Assembly (NCBI GenBank): GCA_900208305.1
Contig: OAPG01000012.1
Span: 558,001 to 622,000, forward strand
DNA length: 64,000 bases
Source of the DNA: Melanopsichium pennsylvanicum
Taxonomy: Eukaryota > Basidiomycota > Ustilaginomycetes > Ustilaginales
Direction of reading: 5' to 3'
In this document: in pieces, positions 1 through 11,459 of the stretch
How positions within the stretch are numbered: position 1 is the first letter of the stretch
How the letters are laid out: each line of letters opens with the position of its first letter
The notes under the pieces: generated by a model
Told to the model about the DNA's origin: nothing
The model's database searches: none
The model's input: the letters and a program-made list of their open reading frames with translations, nothing else
Translations under genes and position numbers: made by a program

Positions 1-154
1 CTCGGGTTCTTTTGGTTCTCATCTTGTGCAAATGATTGCACAGCTTGTGTAGGTGTGACCTGAACAATTGTCCCATCTTTTTGGTACGGATTTACTCTCT
101 TGTTCTTGATGAATCGTGCACTGTTGACAGTGTGACCATCTAAGTATGCACAGA
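1..154 (-). CDS. possible internal exon running off the window edge
   Basis: The minus strand is open from 154 to the window start in the frame that reads AYLDGHTVNS and then KNKRVNPYQKDGT. It is preceded at 155-180 by a good acceptor: a CTTGAC branch-like sequence, a pyrimidine run and TTACCAG. The first codon would be split, so an upstream exon must end in phase 1, and I could not find it with confidence. No family is recognised. The short length and unknown continuation make this weak; it could be chance or part of a decayed element. Confidence 0.2.
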
Positions 155-1823
155 CTGGTAAATGGCAGAGAAAAAGTCAAGGTTTGCAGCCAAGCAGGCT
201 GCTATCAGGTCCCATGCTGTTGATGTATCAACTTGTTCGTGCATCAAGAGGTCTCAGTTGTGTCCTCCTTCATTGAGTGATGAATGTGGTTTTGTGTTGC
301 TACATGATTTTTCGTCAGAGTGGAGTTGCTACTAAGCAGAACACTACAATATGCATCCTTCATGAAGAATAGTTGGGCTGCATCAGGTATACCATCACAA
401 TGAAGGTGCGATGTAACTTTCGCAATTGATGGTATTTGCAACCAAATCTACGTAATCTGCAGGCAACAATTGCTCTGCAAGACAATTAAACAGACAAATA
501 AATACAGTAGTGTTGATCAGATACACAGGCGATTCATTATTAAATACAAGAATATACAGTACTATATGGTTACAAATGCGAAGAAGGCGAAAAAAGAAGC
601 TTTTTTTAGATCGCTTTGGTTTTCGGCTGGTTGCGTCGACCCTTTGTTTGAAATTCTACCACTACGGAACAGTGACAGGATGCCTTTTGGCTGATGCATC
701 GATGCGGGTCCAATCTGACGATCCTCGCAGGAAGGATGCAGCTGCATCGTCATACTGCTTGCTGCTCTTTCTGAATTTCTTTGTTCAATGCGATCTGCTC
801 GTCACAAGAGACAAAACCAGGCATGACAACCGTCTGATGATCAGTCCAAATGTCCATCCACTACATAGTATGCCTACCATTTCACTGAGAAGGGCTCTTC
901 CAAAGGAGACAAAGAGAACCAGCGTTTGATCGTGCTCATTTGATTGTCCCTGATCTTCACGCTCTCTCTTGTACAATAAGGTCAAGAGGAAAAATGATGC
1001 TGAGGATATCGTTGTGGACTAAATATGTCAAATGCCGGTTCAGAGCATACAGTATCTGCCGTGATTCAATCCGCTTTTGTCCAGCGTCCAATTTAGCAGG
1101 TAGTCAGCCCACCGCAAGCAGGAAAACGCGACACAACTACGAAATTAGAGTAGCATTTTTATTCGCATTTGTTACTTCCTGACCAAAGCACTTAAGCACT
1201 TGGGCAGAGAGTGCCGCTTGCGCTCCAATCCCATTTTTCATGTTTCTATAAACAGGACCATCCACCTTCTCTCACTGCACGCTCTCGGCGACTGCTGACC
1301 AGTCTTCCTCCACTTTGCACCAGTCCACACTCAGGCTCCGCAGTCATCGCTCGCTTGGTGTCACAGCTGTCTCAACTCTCGATTCGCAATGCATCCTTGC
1401 TCACCATCGCTCCTCCCCCATCCGCCGTTGGCTTTTGCTTTTTCCACTTCCGTCATTCTTTCCATCCATCAATCATCAGTATCAATCCGTCCCGCCCTTT
1501 CAGTCAAATTTCCACTTCCCGAATCCTCTAGGAACCAACCACCATCCCCCTTCTACACCACTCACGGACTTACAACCATTAACAGCGGCAGGGTGCAGTC
1601 TACATACCCATTTTGCACCTAATTACAGCAGCAAGGATCCACACTGTGATACCCAAACAAGATTTTTCTCACCTACTCGCTGCTACATTGGCACAAAACG
1701 CTTCGAAATCGCAATCACACCGCCGAGTGGCTCTCTGGGTTGTCGGCAAACACTTGTATCATTACATTGGCCGCAATAACGCTCATACCTCTCCATCGAT
1801 CGAAAGCATAAACTTCGCCCAGC
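155..1823. other. intergenic, no confident gene
   Basis: Several short frames occur on both strands, for example minus 244-441 and plus 510-929. None resembles a family or has a persuasive start and codon pattern. The segment from about 1200 to 1823 is rich in C and T with many CCA, TCC and CTC runs, like other smut promoters and leaders, and probably carries the promoter and 5' leader of the gene starting at 1824. ATACAGTA-type words occur near 500, 555 and 1046. Confidence 0.5.
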
Positions 1824-4800
1824 ATGTCGATGGCACCGCAGGCAATCCACTCCAACCTCTCTCGGCCGCATCCCACCGACTCGCGCTTGCTTCAGAATCT
1901 GATCAAAGGGGAAAAGAGCTACATCGACAATCTTGCAGCTGGCTCGGTCTCGGGCTACGCTGCTGCTAGCGCTTTGGCAGCTTGGGGTACCTCCGAAGCG
2001 CCCGACATCTCGAAAGCAGCTCAGACCCTTTCCGAAATCCTTGCGTCCGTCGCTGATGCACAACGCACTCACGTCCAAGCACTTGAAGGCTACCGCAGCG
2101 CGCTCAAGGATGTCCTCGATCGAGAACATAGCATCCGCTCCGTCGTGCGTGACCGCGACATTCTTGTCGGTCGTCTGATCAAGGCTAGCAAGAAGAAGGT
2201 CTCCAAAAAGGACTCGAGCCTCAGCCAAGATGAGAAGATGGAGAAGGTCAATGCAGCGCAGCGCGAGTTGCACGCTTGCGAGCAGGTGCTTGCCAGTGAA
2301 GAGGCCGCCTTAGTGGGTGTCAAGCGACGCACTTTCAAAGAGGCACTCACGATGCGTATGAAGACCATGGGTGATGCAGGCGCCGCTATGGTTGAAGCTG
2401 CCAAAGAAGCCATCTTGCTGCTGGATGATTTCGATACTCATGGTCCTTTGCTTCAGGCAACAGGCGGTGGACAGTACGAAAGCATGTACGCAGATGACGG
2501 CATCGAGACCGGCGCTTATGACAACCAGGCGCTCGAACAGGGTTACTACGCCGGCCAACCACAACCTTCCGGCGTGCCTCAGCAGATGCACAGCACCCAG
2601 TACGACGCTCCCGGCTCTCCTGTTGCTACTAACGGTGCTGGCCTCATTCGTGATGAACAAGGTCGATTCCACAAAGACCTTCAAGGTAAGTTTGACACCT
2701 CTCTCTCCCTCCCTCTCTCTCTCTCTCTCTCTTCAGATTTTTGCTTCCCGAGGTAGCATGTGTCTAGTCTGAGACGACGCGGGCAAAGACTTCACCTTCG
2801 CAGCTTCATGTCCACCCAGGGAAGTGGATCATATTTACCGTGCACATGGGCGGATCGTCTCTGCAATCGTCCAGCCGACGGCGACCCCTTCCCTCTCTCT
2901 TTCTGTCCTCGTTTGATGCAAGCTTGTTTTCGCCGTCACGTTTCAAGTGTCGATCCACTGACGCGATCCCGCATCTCTCTCACTTCTGCTGAATTTCTAC
3001 CATGATTTCCCCTGATTTTTCCTTTTCTCGCTTTTTTGACCCGATTTCGCACGGACGCACCCAATTTGCTTCTAAAATCGGACATTGCGCTCCGTGGCTG
3101 CATGATCTCGGCTGCGATTCCCTTGATGCCTTCCTCTCTCATCCTCCACACTCTCATCCCACTCTTGACTCCTCCTTGCCCCCGCAACCTTTGTACACCG
3201 GTCCTTACCTCTGCTCTCTCATCTCCGATTCTCCTACTCCATCCTTTTCTTCAACCACTATCGCACTCTACGCATAAACGCCCGTCTCTAGGTCAAGATC
3301 AGCGCCATCCCCAGCACTTTGACGGAGCTTCTGTTACTCCTTCCCAGTCGGCCAGCCAGGTCATCGACCACGATCGCCAGCACGTCCCACTTGGCCAGCG
3401 TTACACCTCGCAATTCGAAGACGTAGAGGAGCAGGAAGGAATCCCTTCCGATACTGATAGCGAAGAGGACTATCGCCGAGCTTTCATCGAACCGCGCATG
3501 CGTATGCCTGCTCCGCATGAACTTGGTGTAGCCGCTGACACCCACGACTCTTTCATCCCCGAGGGTGGTGCTCCCAACGGCTCCGCGCCTCCTCCTCCTC
3601 CTCCTCCGCGAAAGGACGACGAGGGCCATGTCCCCATGCCCGCCGTCCCCACCGCACCCCAATTCGACGTGAACCAAGCTCGTGGCTACGGTGAAGGCCA
3701 CAGCGCCGACCAAGGCTACAATCCCCAATCCTGGGTTGGTCAGCAAGGTGGTGCCAACGCAACCTATAGCCCACCTCGCTACTCAATGTCTCGCCCCAGC
3801 GCCGACTCTGAAGAAGGCTACGGACACCAGCGCAAGTCAAGCAATTCCCTTATCGGCAAAATGAGCCGCCTCTTCAAGACCGACATCCGCAACGGCGGTG
3901 CTGTCGAGAACGAAAAATCTGGCTGGAACACTCGTACTTCGATCAACGTCGAGGAAGGCGAGCGCCGACGAAGCGGTTTGCTGCGACGAAATGAGCCTGA
4001 CAGCTCCGACGAAGAGCCTGATACTCGCGAAGTCTTCCGCAATTTCAACCAGCAGCGACCAGGCTGGAACAATACCGGTGGGAGCGATGTTGGCGGCAAG
4101 GGCAAGCTCTCTAATGCTGCTCGCATTTTACCCGGACCCAAGAGCAACCGTACCCATGAAGCGGATCAGACTGAAATCGACCGCATTCGTGCCACCGTGG
4201 TTGGCGGCGGCATCGGAGCGGCTCCTGCCAAGCCAGTCGCGAGCGGCGCCGACAGCATTCGATCGAATACCACTGCTACCAAGAAGAAGAAGAAGAAGAA
4301 GCCTCTCACCGCTGGCAGCGAGATCGGTACCGCTCCCACGCGCCCGTCGGCTAGCTACACCATCTCGGGCGACCTCTCCTCTCTCCATGGCAAGACCTCA
4401 GCCGGCGGTACGGATGCTGGTCCCAGTCTCTCTCGCAGCTCTACCATGAAGTCGATTAGTTCCAAGAAGAAGAACCGTGCCAGCGTTGCCACCACCGGAC
4501 TGGTTGGTGGTAATATCTTCAACCCCAACGCAGGCAAGTACGGCGCCGAATCCTGGGTCAAGAAACCTGCTAGCCAGATGACTGCGTACGAAGTTGTCGC
4601 GTTGGCTGGTGTCGTGCCCAAGTCGGCCGCACCCAAGGAGAAACCAGTTGCTGCCCCCGTTCCGGCAGCTTCAGCTTCCCTTACACCCAACACGGCGGCT
4701 GTCACGACAGGCTCAGCATCGCGCCCGGCTTCGATCATGTCGTCGGCAAGCAAGAACCCCCCTCTCAAGTCGGCGCTCAAGACCCCTACCCTAAGCCGTG

Positions 4801-6878
4801 CCAACAGCAGCTCAAGCACCAAAGGCCACACAACCTCCCCTGCGAAGAAGGTAGCAGCTGCCTCGAACGCTACGACTGCTGCTGTTCCGGGTATTCCTGT
4901 CAAGTCGGCGCTCCGCAACGATATCACACAGAGCATCCGAGCGGAGCCTCCGCCCCAGCCAAAGATGGAACCAATCCCTAAGGCGCCTGCCCCCGTCACT
5001 TCGCAGCCTCTCCCTGAGACGACTCCGACGCAAGCTGCTCCAACCCACCAGACTCAGGCCCATGCTCCAGCTGCGAGCGCCCATGCCACCGCTGCAGCCA
5101 CCCCTGCTCCACGCCCAGCCCAAGCTGCTGCTCCTGCCCCGGTGACTGTCGATAGCAGCAAGCACGCCACCTCGCCGGAAGCCCCTCAATCGGTGCTCAG
5201 CATCGAAGAGGATAAAGGCTTTGATGGGACTGGTCGTCTCGATCTACCCGTGGCCTCTGCCGAGTCACCTGCCGCAGACAAATCCGCTCCTGCCGGTACT
5301 GCCGCCCCCACTGCCGCGCAGAACAAAGCCGCGATGCCCAAACTCGACATGCCCTCCTCCGAGCCCTTCTCTATCTCCTTTGACGGTGTCAACAAGACAT
5401 CCACCGCTCGTCGTGGCTCTGCAATGACATTAGAGTCTGCTCCTGACGACGGCGTCGTCACCCCTGGTGCTGAGCAAGCGTACAAGGCTTTCATCCAAGA
5501 GCACAGCCAATCTCCCTCCATTGAGCGCTCTGCGAATGCCACCCCTGTCGGTACAAAGTCTCAGCCTGATGGTGTTACCCGCCTTACTGATCGAAAGGTC
5601 AAGCTCGAACCTAGCAGGATCTACGGCATGGGTGCACCGGAGGTGAGCGATACTTCGTCCGAAGAGGGTTCCGCTGTGCAGAGCGGAGACAAGCAGGGAA
5701 AGCAGGCCGAGGGAGGCGCACAGAAAGCAGCGCAGGTCCAGGCAAGTTCTGCACTTGCTGATCCTACCCACAGACCCGACGCGGCTTTGCAGGGGCTGTC
5801 GAATGGTGCCACTGGTAGTCCTGCTTTGATCGGTGTTGCCGCGAGTCCGGCAAAGGCGATCAGCATTGCCAACCTCTCCGTGCCCAACAAGGCGCCTAGT
5901 GAGACCGGCAGCACAGTCAGCAGGAGAAAGAGTGTGCGCATGGCACCCGACGTAAAGCTTCCGCCTGACACCCCTACGGATGGTGAGTTTGCCACGCCAC
6001 GTGGTAACGAGCATGGCGGTCTGGACCCGATCGCAGCCCACGGTTCGCAGTTGAGCAATCGCATCGCCCCTCCACCTGCTGCATCGGCAAAACCGAGCAA
6101 GGAGCCCGGACCCGTTGACCTTGGTGCGTCTGGCCGACAGACCACTGGATGGACCAGCAGGGTTAGGGATACCGTTGACAGCAGTGACGAAGAGGATGGT
6201 GGTGATGACGATGATGGATACAAGAGTGCTAGAAAAGCGTTTGGTTCTGCCACTAGGGGTTGGGGCGAGGCTATGGGAACTGTCAAGCCTAGAACCAAGA
6301 AGGCAGGAGACGCGGCCAGTGTAAGGTCGAAAGTTTCGACTACGTCAAAGAAGGCCGGTGCCCGCAAGAAAGGATCCGAGATTGGCGTCGCGAGTACTGT
6401 AAGTGCTCCCGTAAGTGCTCCTCAGGCAAGCATTGGTTATGTTCCAACCGCGCCGGGATCGATCTCGTCAGGCTTGTACACGGCCAAGGCACCTGGTTCC
6501 TCCGTTGACGCTGGAGCTGACGTCCCTTCCAGCTCGACCATGTACTCTGTAACCGCTCCTGGCAGCGTCGTTACTGGGGGCATTGTTGGTGGAGGCGCTG
6601 CCGCCACTTCAGCCCCTGCTACTGTTGCCCCAACGTCCTCCTCTGCCGTACCGGCACCCGCAGCGCAGGCCCCGGCCCCGTTGACTGCATCAAACCTGAA
6701 CGCATTGGATGGCAACAAAGGCGACCGTCCCAGCATGCCTCCAGTTCCCGTTGCTCCTCCTGCCCAAGGTCAGAGCACGATCAGCGTGCCCACAGCTCCA
6801 CCTCCCGCTATCTCGGGCAAGAACAGTAGTGTGGGTGGCAAGAAGGGATTCTTTGGAAGGTTCAAGCGCAACAAGTAA
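1824..6878 (+). CDS. BAR-like coiled-coil protein with long disordered tail, 1482 aa, two exons
   Basis: Exon 1 is 1824-2685 and exon 2 is 3292-6878. The 606-bp intron has donor GTAAGT and acceptor CTCTAG and joins in frame (HKDLQ to GQDQRH). Residues about 20-190 are charged, helical and heptad-like (NLIKGEKSYIDNL, DVLDREHSIRSVVRDRD), resembling membrane-curvature BAR or IMD-type domains. The remaining 1250 residues are Pro/Ala/Ser-rich and low in hydrophobics, with a poly-proline patch, several poly-lysine patches, acidic clusters (DSSDEEDGG) and a basic aromatic end (KKGFFGRFKRNK) that could bind acidic membrane. I infer a peripheral plasma-membrane or endosomal scaffold; the exact family is not recognised. 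The intron carries a CT microsatellite. The alternative exon-2 frame start at 3036 is judged intronic. The reading frame is secure, the function is not. Confidence 0.75.
2703..2733 (+). repeat. CT microsatellite inside intron
   Basis: A nearly pure CT/CCT run lies just after the donor of the long intron of the BAR-like gene. Similar CT runs occur downstream of that gene (6885-6904) and in the epsin leader (about 14986-15013). Confidence 0.85.
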
Positions 6879-7431
6879 AACACAAACTCTCTCTCTCTCT
6901 CTCTTTTACACACACACAGTTGAAAGGTATTTGTCCCATTCGTTTTTGGAAGAATCAGCACTGTCCCAACGACCTCTTTGTACATAAGTGTCCCCTTCTC
7001 GTTCGTTCCTTTGATTGATTCGGTTGGAACCGTTGTTCTGTTTGCCGCTCTCTTTGGAGTCTCTGATGATAGTTCGAATCATTGTCATTTGCTGAATTGA
7101 ACATATGTGAAATAAGCGTACTCAGGCCGGATTTCAAGTTGATTCGACAACCAAGGTATCAATGTCACCGTAGTACGTTGTGGTTTCCGCTTTTGTCTGA
7201 GAGAAGCTGATTTTTCAGCGCGGATGGAGTCAAGATTCAGATACAGATGGTATACGTGGAAAAGCATGCAAGAGAATATTTACATGGTTAGCAGAATGAT
7301 GACAGGTATTGTTGAGTCAAAACGGGTCAAACGACGAGGATGAGAACGAACAACGATAAAGTAGAGGCATTCCACGAGAGCTATCTATGAGAATAGCGAG
7401 TCACGAAGCTTTGTTCGAGCAGTATTTGGTA
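6879..7431. other. convergent intergenic region
   Basis: This lies between the 3' ends of the BAR-like gene (plus) and the Rab gene (minus). It begins with a CT microsatellite and a CACACACAC run, followed by unique sequence. No coding or RNA gene is seen; it should hold both 3' UTRs. Confidence 0.6.
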
Positions 7432-8124
7432 TTAGCAATTGCAGCTGTCCTTGGCAACTCCAATGCCGTACCCAACTTGATCAGTCAGACTGATGTTGCC
7501 CTTGCTACTGTCGGCTGCATGAGCTGCCGGCACACCTCCTGGCATCCTATCGCCAGGTCTCCTCTCCCCCGGCGCTGTCTTCTGCCACAGACTCGGCGTG
7601 GATACGATCCTGTTGACAAGCTCGTCGAAAGCTCCATTGACGCCAACACCCTTCTTGGCACTGCATTCGACAAACAAGCAACCTCTGCTCTTTGCAAATT
7701 CCTCGCCTTCCTCCTTGCTCACCACCCGACTGAATTCCTTATCCACCTTATTTCCGACCACAATTTTGACCACGTCTTCGCTAGTACTGAATGTTTCAAG
7801 CTCCGAGAACCACGTTGGGAGTGCATCAAAAGTGTCCCTCTGCGTCACATCATATGTGATAATGACACCCTGTGCACCGCGATAGTATGATGATGTGAGG
7901 GTTCGGAAGCGCTCCTGACCGGCTGTATCCCATATGGAGAGCTTGAATCGTTTCCCGCCGACAGAAATGGATTTCAAGCGATAGTCGACACCGATAGTTG
8001 CGGTGGTCTCTTCGGGTGAGAGAAACTCGTCATCTGTAAAGCGTAGGAGAAGCGAAGACTTTCCGACAGATGATGCGCCAATGAGTAGGATCTTTAATGT
8101 TGGCACGTCTGAGGCTGAAGACAT
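7432..8124 (-). CDS. RAB18: Rab18-type small GTPase, 230 aa
   Basis: This is a Ras-superfamily switch that in other eukaryotes acts on ER, lipid-droplet and Golgi traffic. All G motifs are present: GASSVGKSS (about residues 16-24), the switch I threonine in TTATIGVDY, WDTAGQERF (65-73), NKVD (125-128) and ECSAKK. The stretch RTLTSSYYRGAQGVI followed by YDVTQRDTF is typical of Rab18 rather than Rab1 or Rab8. The end, SCNC, is a CXC double-prenylation signal. I chose the ATG at 8124 (MSSASDV); upstream in-frame codons have no other ATG and the G domain then starts at a normal distance. There is no intron. It is divergent from DPH3 across 742 bp. Family assignment is strong; the Rab18 subfamily is likely. 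Confidence 0.92.
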   Translation of the reverse strand: MSSASDVPTLKILLIGASSVGKSSLLLRFTDDEFLSPEETTATIGVDYRLKSISVGGKRFKLSIWDTAGQERFRTLTSSYYRGAQGVIITYDVTQRDTFDALPTWFSELETFSTSEDVVKIVVGNKVDKEFSRVVSKEEGEEFAKSRGCLFVECSAKKGVGVNGAFDELVNRIVSTPSLWQKTAPGERRPGDRMPGGVPAAHAADSSKGNISLTDQVGYGIGVAKDSCNC

Positions 8125-8866
8125 GTTTGATGTGTTGATGCAGCACCGAGAAGGAATAGAGGTTGTTCGGAGCTGATAAATGGGTGGCAATTGAGGCTAA
8201 AACAATAGAATGCTGCAAACCGATACGAGCGATGCTTGCATAGGCGGTTGTCGGGAGGTCTTGTAATTCCAGCAATAATTCTTGTAATAGCTTGAGATTG
8301 CGAGTTGAAGGGTATCTGAGTGGTAATTGTACACAAAGATGTAAGAGACGATGATGACGCCCAAATATGACGCTGAGTTGGGGAGAGGAGAGGAGGCGAA
8401 AAGTGCATGCATGTGAGAGTCGTACTGCTTTTTTGGGTGCGGCAGCCAACACTCGGCTGAAAGCAAGATGTGGAGGCGCAAGGTCTAGTTTGGTGATTAG
8501 GGTCTAACAGTTTGTATTTTCCTTTTTTCGTACGATATGTATCACGTGACCTTGGGTTTATAGCTTCATTGCCTGAGGTGCGAAAATTTAGGCCGCAGTC
8601 GGCTGAGCTTTTTTTCTTCCTCGCAAACAAAAGACCTCTCCTTCTACTTGTGTCCTCTTGCCCTCAAACACCTTCATCCATTTCAGTATACCCGACCTCA
8701 GGTCACCCACAGTCTCTATCGACGCTCAAGACACTCCAGATCTCACTCGAGGCCTCCGCGGCTGTCATAACATCCACAATCAGGAGCAGGTCTCCCTTAA
8801 CTCTTTCAATTTCGCATAGTTGCAACAATCTCGCGTAGGTGACGACCTTTATCCGTGACAGCAACA
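8125..8866. promoter_or_regulatory. divergent promoter region, Rab18 / DPH3
   Basis: A 742-bp spacer separates two divergently transcribed genes, so both promoters should lie here. A palindromic ATCACGTGAC E-box-like site occurs near 8540. The DPH3 side from about 8630 is pyrimidine-rich. No TATA box is convincing. No ORF here resembles a protein. Confidence 0.5.
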
Positions 8867-9127
8867 ATGCCGAAAGCATTCTACGACGAGATCGAGCTGG
8901 AAGACATGTCCTACGACGAGGAAAAGGACCTCTTCCACTACCCTTGCCCATGTGGAGACAGGTTTGAGATCACCAGGGCACAGCTCAAGGATGCCGAAGA
9001 TGTCGCAAGGTGTCCTAGTTGTAGCTTGATCATCCGAGTCGTTTTCGATCCAATCGATTTCGAGGATGACGAGGACGAGGCACCCGCCATCGGAACGGCT
9101 AACCACGCAGTCGCTGTTGCAGTCTAG
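8867..9127 (+). CDS. DPH3: DPH3/KTI11 CSL-zinc-finger protein, 86 aa
   Basis: A small electron-donor protein needed for diphthamide formation on elongation factor 2, with Dph1-Dph2, and linked to Elongator-dependent tRNA wobble modification. The CSL domain is complete: cysteines 27 and 29 in CPCGD and 49 and 52 in CPSCSL bind one iron or zinc. The acidic N-terminus (YDEIELEDM) is typical. Length is usual for the family (about 80-90). The ATG at 8867 in ACAATG gives the standard MPKAFYDEIE start. Single exon. The Ala/Val-rich last 12 residues are a lineage-specific tail. Confidence 0.95.
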   Translation: MPKAFYDEIELEDMSYDEEKDLFHYPCPCGDRFEITRAQLKDAEDVARCPSCSLIIRVVFDPIDFEDDEDEAPAIGTANHAVAVAV

Positions 9128-11459
9128 CCTCGCCAATGACTATTGGCTTCATCTTGAACGAGCTAAAAGGTAAGTTTTAATCATAATGCAAGAAGACAAT
9201 CACCGAGGCAAAGTATTACGATAGGCCATGAGGCAAAATCGGCAAATGGCGTTTGTGGCGATCGACCGAACCGACTCGAATGATTAGAATTCAACTATTT
9301 CAGTTCTGCTTCCGAACAGAGACTTCGCAATCTCTTGTGGACAACTCATACCAATACCAAAACTTTAGATGACACCTAACACATCGGTCAGCTGGCGTTT
9401 TGCATGCGTCCGATGTGGGTCGATAGATCGCGAGAACGTTGCTCTTTGCCAAGGCTTCGTCTTTTATTGTCTTGCGCCCTTGTCGTGCTTGGACTCAAAT
9501 CAACTACGATCACGTATTGGACAGCTGACACCATACTTCTCGCTTTGTCGCTCGCCTTTAGCCGCATCGCATGTCCTTCGTTGCCGGTCAGCATATCAGC
9601 GCTCAGCTTCTAAATGGTTAGTAGCACCTCCAAGCCGCCAATTCCGCCGACCGGCGCTCTTTCATGATTAAAACTAGTTTATCCATTCTCTGAGGGGGTG
9701 GGGTGTCTGACGTAGTCTGGGCTCCTGCAAGAATCACCTTCACCTCGTCCTCCCATTTCTTGAGAGTTGATAAGGTCAAGATCTTGTTCCAGACTCCACC
9801 TTTCCAACTCCTCCTTTTTCACTGCGCGGTTGGTCAGTTGGACGCGTAGGTGTGTCTAGGCCGCTGTGGCTGCAGTAGCCTGCTATCGATTAACTCGCTT
9901 TCGAGTGGCATGCGAAAGACAGTAGCGTTTGCAGACACGGTGTGTAGCCTTCACGCTGTCTGGTTGCTGGCGGTGTAAGCGAGTTTAGAGGAGTTGGAGA
10001 AGTGTGCGCAGCCTCGACCGTCCGTAGATGTATAGTAATCTTCTCTATGACTCCTCCCTCATCAGCGATTCTTTACGATTGCTGTTCGGCTCCCGCAAGC
10101 AAGCGAACTTTGTGCTGACTTTGCTCCACATTTTCGCAATGCTTTTTTTAGCTGTCACAGACATCAAAGCAATCCTGCAGCATCGCACGACTTTTCTGGA
10201 CTCACAACCCCTAAGCATATCACAGACCGCTAATCGTACGTATTGCGAACGCCCCAAATTTCGAAAAGGTTCCATACGGACCAGCTTCATTCGCAAGAAG
10301 TCTAATGCTGGTCCGGGCTTTGATGAACGTATTTCCCATACTCTTTACACCGAGCTGTGAGCCTACGCAGTGGCGGGGCTAAGATCTCTTTGCTCAAAAC
10401 ATGCATCACCAACTGAGCCCCCTTTGTTAAACAAACCATACTAGCTCAAGAGAGGACAAGGTTGCTGACGAGCTCGCTGCATTCTTCTCTTTGATTGGTG
10501 ACCAAATAGTCTTCTCGAGTGGTTCAGTTGGCGACCCGGATCCCACGGCCACAGCCACTGTTGGCCTGCATCGTTCATTCCCACTGCATCGCATTCTGTA
10601 CACCGCATTCTGTACATCATCATCGCATCTATCGCATCTCCCTGTACTTTTATCCGTCTGATTTTCCCATTGTCCCCGCGACGGCTTGGCCGCGTTGGCT
10701 GCGACTGTATCAATTCTTAGCATTCTCTTCATCTGTACAAACAGCATCTCTCCAACCTCGCTTTTGTCTTGCGTCGTTCGTGTGATGTATAATGCTTTTG
10801 TGGAAGTACGCGAATGGCTCTTGGTGTGTCGAGCAATGAAGGGTCGATACGGTAACTTACCGCGCCTGGCGACTATATTTGCTGATTGAGTTTGAAGGGA
10901 GGAACCAACAGATTTATACTGAATTGACGGAATCGAATTTGGCGACTACTACTTGATTTCAAGACAATTTGTATTTTCAAATTGTAGCTCGAGGGTGCGT
11001 TTGCGTGCTCTGAATGGCGTTTATGTGTGAGAGGTGAGAGTGAAACACGCACGGACGAAGAAAGTGAACAGGTGCGTGCGTGCGTGCGTGCGTCCCACGC
11101 GTGTGTGTGTGTGAGAGGGAGAGAGAGAGAGACACACAGCGCAAGCCAACGAAGGAAAGGAAAAAGAGAAGGATTGGCGCAGGTGCCAGCGGTTGGCTCT
11201 AGCGGAGTGCAGCTTGCACGGCGAGGTCCAACTGAGTGGTTTAAACTCACAACCAAATACCCTTGGTTGTTTTGACACCATACAACCTGTCACCATCTCC
11301 ATCCTAGATCCTGCAACGCTTCTCACGAGCAGCTTCACAGCATTGCGGCTAGCATCTGATCAACCTCTGACATCACGCTCCAGTAGCCGACTTAGTGTTC
11401 AGCCCCCGGATTTGCTTTTATCTCAACCACAGCGACCGCTGAACATACACATATCCAAG
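9128..11459. other. 2.3-kb intergenic region upstream of septin
   Basis: No recognisable coding frame on either strand; the longest frames (plus 10028-10360, minus 10427-10747) have no family likeness or good start. From about 11070 to 11140 there is a GTGCGTGC repeat followed by GT and GA microsatellites, then the septin leader. No tRNA boxes A and B or U-snRNA signatures were seen. Confidence 0.5.
11074..11133 (+). repeat. GTGC / GT / GA microsatellite cluster
   Basis: Tandem GTGC units are followed within about 60 bp by a GT run and a GA run. It lies about 330 bp upstream of the septin start codon and may be transcribed as part of its leader. Confidence 0.8.

Noticed and set aside
244..985. 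Short minus-strand frames suspected of being decayed Copia-type retrotransposon
   Set aside because: LSSNSTLTK and similar strings superficially recall Copia RNase H, but no catalytic motif, LTR or primer-binding site could be identified.
3036..3291. 5' part of the long plus frame, as if a separate 1280-residue gene began at 3036
   Set aside because: This stretch is C/T-rich, translates to an atypical Leu/Pro/Ser sequence and lies between a consensus donor (2686) and acceptor (3291) that join the coding parts in frame.
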